Source of the DNA: Pseudomonas rhizophila
GTDB taxonomy: Bacteria > Pseudomonadota > Gammaproteobacteria > Pseudomonadales > Pseudomonadaceae
Direction of reading: 5' to 3'
Assembly (NCBI RefSeq): GCF_003033885.1
Contig: NZ_CP024081.1
Span: forward strand, 839,400 to 903,399
DNA length: 64,000 nt
The translations under genes were made by a program, and so were the position numbers. Below the pieces are notes generated by a model, which was given only the letters and a program-made list of their open reading frames with translations, was not told the origin of the DNA and ran no database searches. Shown here one piece after another: positions 43,961 through 52,135 of the stretch; the stretch's first letter is position 1; every line of letters starts with the position of its first letter.

Positions 43961-44121
43961 GTGGGAGCGGGCTTGCTCGCGAAAGCGGTGGGTCAGCTTG
44001 CCTCAATGTTGAATGAGCCCACGCCATCGCGAGCAAGCCCGCTCCCACAAGGGATCTCCAGTGGATACAAGTTTTGTGTTCGGCACAGATCCCCTGTGGG
44101 AGCGAGCCTGCTCACGATGGC
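43961..44121. repeat. cluster of three REP repeats between hub and spike genes
   Basis: A forward REP (43961), an inverted REP (44024-44051) and another forward REP (about 44095-44121, with CTCACG variant) lie in the 250-base gap inside the Mu-like cluster. Confidence 0.86.
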
Positions 44122-44192
44122 GTCGGTACAGCCAACAGAAGTTATGGCCAATAAACACCGCTTTCAAACTTCCGATTCCGAAGGAAACCTCA

Positions 44193-44702
44193 ATGAGCCT
44201 ACTGACCCGCCTCCTGGCGCGCGGCACTGTCGTGCTCGCCAATTCGGCCACCAAGTTGCAATCGCTGCAAATGCGCCTCACCGCCGGTGAAGTGAACGAC
44301 GACATGGAGCACTTCGAACCCTACGGCTTCACCAGCAACCCGTTGGCGGGTGCCGAGGGCATCGCCACGTTCCTGGGCGGTGACCGTTCCCATGCCGTGG
44401 TGCTGGTGGTCGCCGACCGTCGTTTCCGCCTCAAGGCCCTGGCCCCTGGCGAAGTGGCGATCTACACCGATGAAGGCGACAAGATCCACTTCAAGCGCGG
44501 TCGGGTCATCGACATCGACACCGCGACCTTGAACATCCGCGCCAGCAGCGCGGTGAATATCGACAGCCCGGTCATCAACCACACCGGCAAGCTCGTTTCC
44601 CAGGGCGACCAGATCGCCGGCGGCATCAGCCAGATCAAGCATGTGCACGTCGGCGTGCAGGCCGGTAACGGCCAGACCGGCGTGCCGGCGGGAGGCCAAT
44701 GA
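44193..44702 (+). CDS. baseplate spike protein V, Mu gp45-like
   Basis: This is the membrane-piercing spike of the second tail. From ATG 44193 (AAGGAAAC upstream) the product is 169 residues, starting MSLLTRLLARGTVVLANSAT. The OB-fold segment is LQMRLTAGEVNDDMEHFEPY. The C-terminus (INHTGKLVSQGDQIAGGISQ, HVHVGVQAGNG) is a classic gp45 tip with histidines likely binding iron. The longer upstream frame is translated REP and is rejected. Confidence 0.92.
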   Translation: MSLLTRLLARGTVVLANSATKLQSLQMRLTAGEVNDDMEHFEPYGFTSNPLAGAEGIATFLGGDRSHAVVLVVADRRFRLKALAPGEVAIYTDEGDKIHFKRGRVIDIDTATLNIRASSAVNIDSPVINHTGKLVSQGDQIAGGISQIKHVHVGVQAGNGQTGVPAGGQ

Positions 44703-45100
44703 TGTTCATCAGCCAGAACCTGCACGCCGCGCTGACCCGCTCGGTGCTGATCAGCCTGTTCACCTGGCGCCGCGCCGCTGACGACGATGCCGTGGATGAC
44801 GAGCAACGTTTCGGCTGGTGGGGCGACACTTTTCCCACCGTCGCCGACGACCGCATCGGTTCGCGGCTGTGGCTGTTGCGCCGGGTCAAGCTGACCCGGC
44901 AGACCCAGCTCGACGCCGAATTCTATGCCCGCGAAGCCTTGCAATGGCTGATCGACGACGGCCATTGCAGCGCCATCGACATCATCAGCGAACGCCTCGA
45001 CGCCCAGCGCCTGAATCTGCGCACGGTTTTGACCCTGGCCGACGGCGAGCGCCTGGACATCAACCCCGATAACAGTTGGCAGGTGACCTATGCCGTTTGA
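44702..45100 (+). CDS. baseplate wedge protein, Mu gp46-like
   Basis: The 132 residues (MFISQNLHAALTRSVLISLF, GWWGDTFPTVADDRIGSRLW) belong to the Mu gp46 family, wedge counterparts of gpW/gp25. Two adjacent ATGs (44699, 44702) are possible; the second has better spacing from GGAGG. It overlaps spike and gp47 genes. Confidence 0.87.
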   Translation: MFISQNLHAALTRSVLISLFTWRRAADDDAVDDEQRFGWWGDTFPTVADDRIGSRLWLLRRVKLTRQTQLDAEFYAREALQWLIDDGHCSAIDIISERLDAQRLNLRTVLTLADGERLDINPDNSWQVTYAV

Positions 45101-46130
45101 AACCCCTTCGCTGCCGGTGCTCATCAAGCGCGCCCAAAGCGACCTGGCCAGCGATTCGCTGCGCCAGTCCGATGCCCAAGTGCTGGCTCGCACCCTGGGT
45201 GGCGCCGCCTATGGCCTGTATGGCTACCTGGATTGGATCGCTGAGCAGATCCTGCCAGACAAGGCTGATGAATCCACCCTGGAGCGTATCGCCGCCCTGC
45301 GCCTGAACCAGGCGCGCAAAGCGGCCCAGGTGGCCAGCGGCAGTGTCAGTTTCACCGCCACCGCGGGTGCGGTGCTGGATGTCGACACGCTGCTGCAATC
45401 CAGCGATGGGCGCACCTACAAAGTGACCAGCGCCCGCACCACCAGCAATGGCCTGAACAGCACCACTGTCGCCGCGTTGGACGCCGGTAGCCTGGGGAAT
45501 GCCGATGCCGGCCTGGTGTTGACGCCGGTGCAGCCGATCCTTGGCATCGGCAACAGCTTCACCGTGCTCGCGCCCGGGCTGACCGGCGGTCTCGCCCGGG
45601 AAAGCCTCGAATCCCTGCGGGCCAGGGTGATCCGTTCCTACCGCATCATTCCCCACGGCGGTTCCGCGCAGGACTATGAAACCTGGGCCCTGGAATGCCC
45701 TGGCATCACCCGCGCCTGGTGTCGCGGCAGCTACCTTGGGCCCGGCACCGTTGGCGTGTTCGTCATGCGTGACGACGATCCACTGCCGATTCCCAACGCC
45801 GAACAACTGGAAGAAGTCCGGGCCTATATCGAGCCGCTGCGCCCGGTCACCGCCGAGGTGCATGTGCTGGCGCCAACCCAGGTGCCGGTGACCTACAGGT
45901 TGCGAATCACCCCGGACACCAGCGCCGTGCGCGCCGCCATCGAAGCGCAACTGCGCGACCTGCATAACCGCGAAGCCGGCCTCGGCGAAACCCTGTTGCT
46001 GACCCACATCGCCGAAGCCATCAGCAGCGCCACCGGCGAAACCGACCACAAACTCACCGCACCCATCGCTGACGTGGTCGCTGCCAGCAATCAGTTGCTG
46101 ACCTTCGGAGGCTGCGTATGGCTGGAATAA
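45090..46130 (+). CDS. baseplate J-like protein, Mu gp47
   Basis: This is the main wedge protein of the second baseplate. The 346 residues start MPFETPSLPVLIKRAQSDLA and contain the baseplate-J core (GSVSFTATAGAVLDVDTLLQ, GGLARESLESLRARVIRSYR, PHGGSAQDYETWALECPGIT). It overlaps gp48 by 13 bases. Confidence 0.92.
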   Translation: MPFETPSLPVLIKRAQSDLASDSLRQSDAQVLARTLGGAAYGLYGYLDWIAEQILPDKADESTLERIAALRLNQARKAAQVASGSVSFTATAGAVLDVDTLLQSSDGRTYKVTSARTTSNGLNSTTVAALDAGSLGNADAGLVLTPVQPILGIGNSFTVLAPGLTGGLARESLESLRARVIRSYRIIPHGGSAQDYETWALECPGITRAWCRGSYLGPGTVGVFVMRDDDPLPIPNAEQLEEVRAYIEPLRPVTAEVHVLAPTQVPVTYRLRITPDTSAVRAAIEAQLRDLHNREAGLGETLLLTHIAEAISSATGETDHKLTAPIADVVAASNQLLTFGGCVWLE

Positions 46131-46717
46131 GAACCGCCGAGCAGTACCAGGCCCAACTGCGCAGCCTGCTGCCCAGCGGTCCGGCATGGGACCCGGAGCG
46201 TGTGCCGGAACTGGAAGAGGTGCTCGAAGGCATCGCCCAGGAATTGGCGCGTCTCGACGCCCGCGCCGCCGACCTGCTCCACGAAATGGACCCGGCGGGG
46301 GTGAGTGAGCTGGTGCCGGATTGGGAGCGGGTGATGAACCTGCCTGATCCGTGTCTGGGCGCTACACCGCTGTATGACGATCGTCGTTTGGCGGTGCGTC
46401 GGCGGTTGTTGGCGGTGGGCAGTCAGGCCATCGCTTATTACGTGGAAATCGCCAAGAGCCAGGGCTATCCCAACGCCACCATCACCGAGCTCAAGGCCCC
46501 TCGTATGGGCCGCGCCCGCTTCGGCGAAGCGCACTTCGGCACTTGGCAGGCGCAATTCATGTGGACCCTCAACACCGGCGGCCGCCTGCTGCTCGGCCGA
46601 CGTTTTGGCGCCAGCTATTGGGGGGAGCGTTTCGGCGTCAATCCGGGATCGGCGCTCGAGTGCCTGATTCATCGTAGTGCGCCGGCGCATACGAAGGTTC
46701 ACATCAATTATGACTAG
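46118..46717 (+). CDS. Mu gp48-like tail protein (YmfQ/DUF2313 family)
   Basis: The 199 residues (EQYQAQLRSLLPSGPAWDPE, ELVPDWERVMNLPDPC, ECLIHRSAPAHTKVHINYD) match the DUF2313 family. This protein links the baseplate to the fibres and is the last baseplate gene before the fibre array. Confidence 0.9.
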   Translation: MAGIRTAEQYQAQLRSLLPSGPAWDPERVPELEEVLEGIAQELARLDARAADLLHEMDPAGVSELVPDWERVMNLPDPCLGATPLYDDRRLAVRRRLLAVGSQAIAYYVEIAKSQGYPNATITELKAPRMGRARFGEAHFGTWQAQFMWTLNTGGRLLLGRRFGASYWGERFGVNPGSALECLIHRSAPAHTKVHINYD

Positions 46718-46728
46718 GGAGTAGAGAG

Positions 46729-46860
46729 ATGGATTATCCGAAGAGTGTGCCCAGCGCCGGGCTGGTGAACGGGAAGTTCGTGGATGAAAACCCGTTGACC
46801 GGGACGCCGGGGTCGTTGATTCCGGCGGCCTGGGGGAATGGGGTGACGCAGGAGATTGTG
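46729..46860 (+). repeat. fibre attachment repeat, copy 1
   Basis: This is the first of three similar ~130-bp segments encoding the fibre N-terminus. The others are at 48426 and 50203. They are imperfect direct repeats that could recombine to delete or swap fibre cassettes. Confidence 0.8.
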
Positions 46861-47892
46861 AATGTCATCAAGGCGGGGGATCTGACGCCCGATGAAACCC
46901 AAAACGATCAATTACTCGAGGCGATTCAGTCAGTCGCCGCCAAGGGCTGGAACCAGGATCTCGCGCTTCCGATCGCCGCTTTGTCGCTGCCGACGATTGC
47001 AACGGCGGATGCCCGTCTGGCAGTAACGCCTACGGCCGTATCCACCAGCGGCGGCCGCGTCTCGATTCCGGCGGGTGTGTACCTCAGCATCGGACAAGAC
47101 CTGGTGAGTGGACGGTTGGGCCGTTCACGTACCTACGTGACGACGGCGTGGAGCAGCGCCGATCTGTTGCCCAGCGCCAGCTATTTTCTAAGAGCACAGG
47201 TCATAGGCGGCGCACTGACGTTCTATGTGCAGCGTGGAAGCCTGTATGACCTCCCGCCGGAATCCTTGAAGGGGACTGTCAACGGAGCGTCCGGCGGCGG
47301 CTTTGCGTCGACGCCCCTGGACATGTGCCTGGCCTGGGTGATGACCGGGGCGCCGGGCTCCTTGCCGACGATTCGCACGATTTACAACCGTGCTCAATTG
47401 ACCTGGACGCAAACGGTGAATGGCAGTGGAGTGGTATATCTGCCGTTGGATCCCCACGCCCGAGCAGCACGGCTTGTGGCGGGTAATCCGACACCCGCGC
47501 CGAACGTCGTGACCTCGCTGTCGTTTGTTCAGTCAGGGTGGCTTGGGGGCAACTACAGCTACCTGTCACCCGCCGCTACAACTCCTGGCAACAATGCCGT
47601 GGGCTGGGCGAACCCCGCAAGTCCGTATATGTGCGTGTTGTTCTCCAACAACGTCGTCAATGACGTGAGCGTCTCCACGGTCACGGCCAGTTTTGACCAT
47701 GCCCAGTCGCGTTCGCTTTGGCAGTCGTATCAGGCCGAGCACACATTGGGCGCCACCAATGCCGATAGCGACGAGTTGCTATTGAGCATGGGGATCAAGG
47801 GGCACCAGGCCCTGACGGATTACAGCGTGGGCATCGGCGTCAACTTTATCAACGCAGTCAATGTTCACCTGTCCTGGGAGCTGATCCGATGA
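46729..47892 (+). CDS. tail fibre 1 of the Mu-like tailocin
   Basis: The 387 residues begin with the attachment module shared by all three fibres here (MDYPKSVPSAGLVNGKFVDE, GTPGSLIPAAWGNGVTQEIV, residues 1-65). A beta-rich distal part unlike the other two follows. It has no obvious trimerisation tag. GTAGAGAG lies upstream. Its probable chaperone overlaps the stop by 4 bases. Confidence 0.85.
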   Translation: MDYPKSVPSAGLVNGKFVDENPLTGTPGSLIPAAWGNGVTQEIVNVIKAGDLTPDETQNDQLLEAIQSVAAKGWNQDLALPIAALSLPTIATADARLAVTPTAVSTSGGRVSIPAGVYLSIGQDLVSGRLGRSRTYVTTAWSSADLLPSASYFLRAQVIGGALTFYVQRGSLYDLPPESLKGTVNGASGGGFASTPLDMCLAWVMTGAPGSLPTIRTIYNRAQLTWTQTVNGSGVVYLPLDPHARAARLVAGNPTPAPNVVTSLSFVQSGWLGGNYSYLSPAATTPGNNAVGWANPASPYMCVLFSNNVVNDVSVSTVTASFDHAQSRSLWQSYQAEHTLGATNADSDELLLSMGIKGHQALTDYSVGIGVNFINAVNVHLSWELIR

Positions 47893-48398
47893 AAGTCATT
47901 CAAGAGCTGCACCAGTACGAAGATGGACTTCGCCCGCCTGCGCCTTCATCCGCCCATATCTGGGAGGACGGTACGTGGGTGCTTACCGAAGAGAATGCCG
48001 CCGAGCAGTTGCGTCAGGAAGCCGAACGCTTGTGCGCCACGGTCGATACCGCTGCCGACAGCGCCCGCCGCACGTTGGCCGGTGATCCCTTGCGTGCCTT
48101 GGAATACCAACAAGCCGCCCAGGAGGCGCAGGCCTTCAAGGATCAGGGCTACCCGAAAAAATTGGTTCCGTTGTCCGTTTCTGCGTGGGTCGTCAAAGGG
48201 CGCACAGCCAGGCAGGCGGCGGATCAGATTCTCGCCAAGGCCGCCGAATTTGAAGCAAACCTACTGGCGCTTCGCGAACTGCGTCTCAAGGCCAAGGCAC
48301 AGATTCGCGCACACATGGCCAAAGGCAAGGCGGATCTTGCCAGCCAAGCCGTTGATGATGTGCTCGCGACTATCCGGGCACTACGTCTTCGCGCTTGA
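47889..48398 (+). CDS. probable fibre chaperone/assembly protein of fibre 1
   Basis: The 169-residue protein starts MKVIQELHQYEDGLRPPAPS. It has a helical C-terminal half of the kind seen in phage tail assembly chaperones. Position after fibre 1 with a 4-base overlap supports the role. It does not resemble the chaperones at 49531 or 51100 beyond general size, so each fibre has its own partner. Confidence 0.65.
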   Translation: MKVIQELHQYEDGLRPPAPSSAHIWEDGTWVLTEENAAEQLRQEAERLCATVDTAADSARRTLAGDPLRALEYQQAAQEAQAFKDQGYPKKLVPLSVSAWVVKGRTARQAADQILAKAAEFEANLLALRELRLKAKAQIRAHMAKGKADLASQAVDDVLATIRALRLRA

Positions 48399-48425
48399 GC
48401 CCCATCTCATAGAGAGCAATAAAAT

Positions 48426-48557
48426 ATGGATTATCCAAAAAGTGTTCCCAGCGTCGGGCTGGTGAACGGTCGGTTTGTGGATGAAAACCCGTTGGCGGGT
48501 ACGCCTGGATCGCTGATTCCGGCGGTATGGGGAAACAGTGTCACCCAAGAAATCCTC
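48426..48557 (+). repeat. fibre attachment repeat, copy 2
   Basis: This is the second copy of the ~130-bp 5' fibre module, most like copy 3 over the first 45 bases (ATTATCCAAAAAGTG in both). Confidence 0.8.
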
Positions 48558-49523
48558 GGCGTGATCTCCTCGGCCGGCATGACGCCGTCCGAAGCGGATA
48601 ACGGCCAGTTGATCAAGGCACTGCAAACCATTCTCGGGCGTAGTAGTCCGATGCGTTCAGTCGTCACGCGGCTTACCACATCAAAGGTGTTGGCCGCCGA
48701 CGAGTTAGGGCTGGTGCTGATCGATTCAAGTGCTGGTGCGAGCACTGTAACCCTACCTGCGGCCAATGCGGCGCTCGGTGTTCGCGATGTGATTGTGCGG
48801 CGTGTGGATAACAGTGGTAACCGTCTGACGGTGCGGGCTGACGGTAATGATAGGGTTCGGTTTCATACCCATCTGGCAGCCAATGGTTATCCATTCCTGG
48901 TGTTAATGGGCAGCGGGGATTGGTGGCACCTGCGCAGTGACGGGACGGGAGTCTGGTGGCCCTTGGGGCGGTTTGATGCCACCCCGTTGGGGCGCATCTC
49001 ATTTGATAGCGCGCGTCAGGTACTGCCCGGCGGTTATGCCGTACTCAATGGTAATCTCCTGTCGCGTAGTGATTGGCCGTGGTTGTTCGATTTAGCTCAA
49101 TCATCCGGTGTGATGGTGACCGAGGCTACCCGAGTAGGGAGCGAAGGTGCCTGGACTAACGGTGACGGTGCTACCACCTTTCGCCTACCCGATATTCGGG
49201 GCGAATTTCTGCGTGTCCTGGATGAGGCGCGAGGGGTGGATGTCAACCGCCTGGCGGGTAGCAGGCAGGCGGATGCCTTGGAAAGTCATAACCATTTCCT
49301 GCCAACCAGCTCAGGTACTGCTGTGCGTCCGACGCCTAGTCTTCCTGACAGCCTATGGGATTTGACGCATGACGTTAATGCCGCGCCCGTGTCTGGCACT
49401 CTCGGTACGACATTTCCCAACGCGGCTTATAACAGTGGCGATTCTGTGGGCAATATCGGAGGTTTCAGTACCGAAACTCGTCCCAGAAACATCGCCTATC
49501 CCGCTCGAATCAAGTTGATCTGA
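48426..49523 (+). CDS. tail fibre 2 of the Mu-like tailocin (tail-collar domain)
   Basis: The 365 residues repeat the shared module (MDYPKSVPSVGLVNGRFVDE). The C-terminal half carries a phage tail-collar domain (GGYAVLNGNLLSRSDWPWLF, TFRLPDIRGEFLRVLDEARG, ALESHNHF). That domain is typical of fibre tips with receptor binding near the His-X-His motif. The distal DNA is more A/T-rich than the baseplate genes. Confidence 0.88.
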   Translation: MDYPKSVPSVGLVNGRFVDENPLAGTPGSLIPAVWGNSVTQEILGVISSAGMTPSEADNGQLIKALQTILGRSSPMRSVVTRLTTSKVLAADELGLVLIDSSAGASTVTLPAANAALGVRDVIVRRVDNSGNRLTVRADGNDRVRFHTHLAANGYPFLVLMGSGDWWHLRSDGTGVWWPLGRFDATPLGRISFDSARQVLPGGYAVLNGNLLSRSDWPWLFDLAQSSGVMVTEATRVGSEGAWTNGDGATTFRLPDIRGEFLRVLDEARGVDVNRLAGSRQADALESHNHFLPTSSGTAVRPTPSLPDSLWDLTHDVNAAPVSGTLGTTFPNAAYNSGDSVGNIGGFSTETRPRNIAYPARIKLI

Positions 49524-49530
49524 GGCCACT

Positions 49531-50091
49531 ATGTTCATCTATCTATTTGACGACAATGGCGTCCTGTCGGGCCCGGTCGAGCTTCCAGTAACGCCCGGCA
49601 TGGGCATCCAGATTCCAAGCAACGGCATCCAGCTCTCTTTTGAATTGCCCGCTGCCCAAGATCATCATTCTTGGGTCATGGTCAATGGCGTTCCTCGTGA
49701 AATGGTGGACTGGCGTGGTTCGGTGTATCGCAAGGACAACGGCGCTCTTCTGGAGTGGACCGAGTTCGGTGAGTTGCCAGATACCTACACAGCCGAACCT
49801 TGGCCGGGTAGTTACCATGTGTGGCGAGAGAGCATGTGGGTATTTGATGAGGCGCTACAGCGGGCTGATCTCAAACGCGAAGCCTTGGCAAAACGCGATA
49901 AATTACTGCGTGAGGCCGTTCAAAGGATTGCTCCTTTCCAATACGCCGAAGACATCGGCGACGCGAGCGATCAGGAACAACTGGCGCTCATGGAGTGGAA
50001 ACTCTATAGCGTTGAATTGAATCGCATCCAGCATCAGGTCGGTTTTCCAACCGATATCAACTGGCCTGTCATGCCAGAATCTGCCGCGTAA
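49531..50091 (+). CDS. tail fibre assembly chaperone of fibre 2
   Basis: The 186 residues (MFIYLFDDNGVLSGPVELPV, PGSYHVWRESMWVFDEALQR) end with a helical Caudovirales chaperone-type tail (EQLALMEWKLYSVELNRIQH, VGFPTDINWPVMP). It lies 7 bases after fibre 2 and is expected to fold its tip. Confidence 0.82.
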   Translation: MFIYLFDDNGVLSGPVELPVTPGMGIQIPSNGIQLSFELPAAQDHHSWVMVNGVPREMVDWRGSVYRKDNGALLEWTEFGELPDTYTAEPWPGSYHVWRESMWVFDEALQRADLKREALAKRDKLLREAVQRIAPFQYAEDIGDASDQEQLALMEWKLYSVELNRIQHQVGFPTDINWPVMPESAA

Positions 50092-50202
50092 GCAACCACG
50101 GCAGACCATCAAAACTTCCTTAATCTTATGGTGCCACTGCGCATTAACGGTGAGGCTTTATATCGCCTTCATTTTGATCGCTGGTCAGTCAGGAGCGAAA
50201 AG

Positions 50203-50334
50203 TTGGATTATCCAAAAAGTGTGCCCAGCGCAGGTCTGTCGAACGGCAGGTTTGTGGATGAGGATCCCTTGACGGGTACGCCGGGATCCTTGATTCCCGC
50301 CAGTTGGGGCAATGGTGTGACGCAGGAGTTGCTG
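50203..50334 (+). repeat. fibre attachment repeat, copy 3
   Basis: This is the third copy of the ~130-bp module encoding the fibre N-terminus. It begins with TTG where copies 1 and 2 have ATG. Confidence 0.8.
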
Positions 50335-51099
50335 AGTGTCATTCAAACCGCAGGACTAACACCGTCGGAACAATTGGATAACCAGTTGTTGACGGCCTTG
50401 CGTGGCAGCGGATTATTTACCACTGCTCCGCAGTTTGATAACGATAGGTCCGTGGCAACCACAGAGTTTGTAAAACGCAGCGGTGTTCAATATTCCGGCT
50501 TTTCCGTGTACGCAGTCAGTACGGCGTTGACACAAGCCCATGTGGGTGGAGCCGTCAGTTTTGCCAGCACTACGGCGATCAACGTCACGCTGCCCAGTAC
50601 AGTGGGAATCATGCATGGGGCGACGCTGACACTGATCAACGTAGGGGCCGTCGTGAACGTATCGACAGCCTCGCCTACCGATACGCTAGGGCCATCATCC
50701 TCAGCGCTTGGCCCCATGGAGCTGGGCCGTGGTGAAACAGCGGAGTTCGTCAAGCTGGACAATCAATGGCGGTTGATAGGTGGCACTGTTCTTCTGAAAT
50801 ATACGTCGTTGTTTTCAGGTCAGCAGGGTAATCCGGGTTATCAAAAGTACGCGAGCGGAAATATCGATCAGTGGGGTTACGGTACAACCGACGCCAACGG
50901 AGAAGTGTTTGTTACGTTCCCGATCTCGTTCCCCAATGCTTTTGTTTCGGTTGTGGCGAACCATGCAGGTGGTGATGGGGCCATGGTCATTATGGTAGGT
51001 GGAACCGCCACCCGCCAAGGCGTGCGCCTGAAAGTCCGAGACTATTCTGGGCACGTCGCTGCTGGATGGGGCGTTACATATTTTGCGAAGGGTTATTGA
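50203..51099 (+). CDS. tail fibre 3 of the Mu-like tailocin (TTG start)
   Basis: The 298-residue product is started at TTG 50203, not at the upstream ATG 50128, for two reasons. CAGGAG lies 7 bases before the TTG, and the TTG gives DYPKSVPSAGLSNGRFVDED, exactly aligned with fibres 1 and 2. The distal part is related to the P2-like cluster's fibre tip (GNIDQWGYGTT...FPNAFVS versus GLIRQWGTF...FPNGLLS). The following chaperone is related to the one at 29792. Confidence 0.85.
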   Translation: MDYPKSVPSAGLSNGRFVDEDPLTGTPGSLIPASWGNGVTQELLSVIQTAGLTPSEQLDNQLLTALRGSGLFTTAPQFDNDRSVATTEFVKRSGVQYSGFSVYAVSTALTQAHVGGAVSFASTTAINVTLPSTVGIMHGATLTLINVGAVVNVSTASPTDTLGPSSSALGPMELGRGETAEFVKLDNQWRLIGGTVLLKYTSLFSGQQGNPGYQKYASGNIDQWGYGTTDANGEVFVTFPISFPNAFVSVVANHAGGDGAMVIMVGGTATRQGVRLKVRDYSGHVAAGWGVTYFAKGY

Positions 51100-51546
51100 A
51101 TGAATGAATTCACTTTGTTATTCAGTCCAAGCACTTGCGGAGCGTATGTTCCCGGTATCAATGTTTCTGATATTCCCGACGATGTCATCGAAATCCCTCG
51201 GGCTTACTGGCTGTCGCTGCTTCAGCAACTCGCCATCTCGCCCAAGCGCGTTTCAGCCAACCCCGACAACGGTTATCCCGTTCTCGTTGACCCACCTGCT
51301 CTGACATCGGCCCAGGCTTCAGAAAATGAATATGCGTGGCGCAACGCCCAGCTCACAACAACCGACCGCCTCATCGCGAGAGATCGCGACGAAATGGACG
51401 ACGGCGGCGGTACGACGCTGGACCAAACACAGTACACACAGCTCCAGGCTTATCGCCGGGCTTTGAGGGATTGGCCGCAGGATGAGCACTTTCCAGCCAC
51501 TGAATATCGTCCGGTTGCGCCGTCCTGGCTGGCCGGGCACCTTTGA
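51100..51546 (+). CDS. tail fibre assembly chaperone of fibre 3
   Basis: The 148 residues start MNEFTLLFSPSTCGAYVPGI and end LRDWPQDEHFPATEYRPVAP. This ending is closely similar to the chaperone at 29792 from the P2-like set (LRDWPQASDFPLLESRPIAP). It starts one base after the fibre 3 stop. Confidence 0.86.
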   Translation: MNEFTLLFSPSTCGAYVPGINVSDIPDDVIEIPRAYWLSLLQQLAISPKRVSANPDNGYPVLVDPPALTSAQASENEYAWRNAQLTTTDRLIARDRDEMDDGGGTTLDQTQYTQLQAYRRALRDWPQDEHFPATEYRPVAPSWLAGHL

Positions 51547-51571
51547 TCATGCACTTGTCGATAACCTGAAC

Positions 51572-52135
51572 ATGGACCTTACGCAGCAGCAACTCATCAA
51601 CATCATGCCCAACGCCCGCGCCCAAGCGGGCGTTTTTGTTTCCGCGCTAAACACCGCGATGTCGCGCCATCGTGTCGACACACCCAAACGCATGGCCGCG
51701 TTTCTGGCCCAGGTTGGCCATGAATCAGGGCAATTGCGCTACGTGCGCGAACTTGGCAGTGATCAATATCTCAGCAGGTACGACACGGGATCGTTGGCCG
51801 TTCGCTTGGGCAATACGCCCCAGGCCGACGGTGACGGTCAGCAATATCGTGGTCGCGGCCTGATTCAGATTACCGGGCGTGACAATTATCGGCGTTGCAG
51901 CCTGGGTTTGTTCGGCGATGAACGACTGTTGGCATTGCCGCAACTGCTGGAGCAACCGCAATGGGCGGCTGAGTCTGCCGCCTGGTTCTGGAATCAGAAC
52001 GGTTTGAACGAACTGGCCGACCGTGATCAGTTCAACACCATCACCCGCCGTATCAACGGCGGTTTGAATGGCTTGCAGGATCGTCTGCAACTCTGGGCGC
52101 GGGCGAGGGCGGTGTTATGTCAGCCTTCGACCTGA
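51572..52135 (+). CDS. GH19 (chitinase-like) endolysin
   Basis: This lysozyme-like enzyme cleaves peptidoglycan so that tailocin particles are released. The 187 residues start MDLTQQQLINIMPNARAQAG. The catalytic glutamate is in AFLAQVGHESGQLRYVRE, and the family signature is YRGRGLIQITGRDNYR. The same start is usual in Pseudomonas phage GH19 lysins. A terminator-like hairpin lies inside the first 70 bases. No signal peptide is seen, so export depends on the holin at 24406. Confidence 0.93.
   Translation: MDLTQQQLINIMPNARAQAGVFVSALNTAMSRHRVDTPKRMAAFLAQVGHESGQLRYVRELGSDQYLSRYDTGSLAVRLGNTPQADGDGQQYRGRGLIQITGRDNYRRCSLGLFGDERLLALPQLLEQPQWAAESAAWFWNQNGLNELADRDQFNTITRRINGGLNGLQDRLQLWARARAVLCQPST
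51611..51637 (+). terminator. terminator-like hairpin inside the endolysin gene
   Basis: AACGCCCGC and GCGGGCGTT form a perfect 9-bp stem around GCCCAA, followed by TTTG. It encodes residues 14-22 of the endolysin yet has all features of an intrinsic terminator. Confidence 0.6.

Noticed and set aside
30531..46717. Type VI secretion or extracellular contractile injection system
   Set aside because: No TssB/C/K/M, ClpV or AAA ATPase and no toxin cargo genes; the gene orders match P2 and Mu tails.
50128..50202. ATG 50128 as start of fibre 3
   Set aside because: It adds residues absent from the two paralogous fibres and lacks a good ribosome-binding site, unlike TTG 50203.
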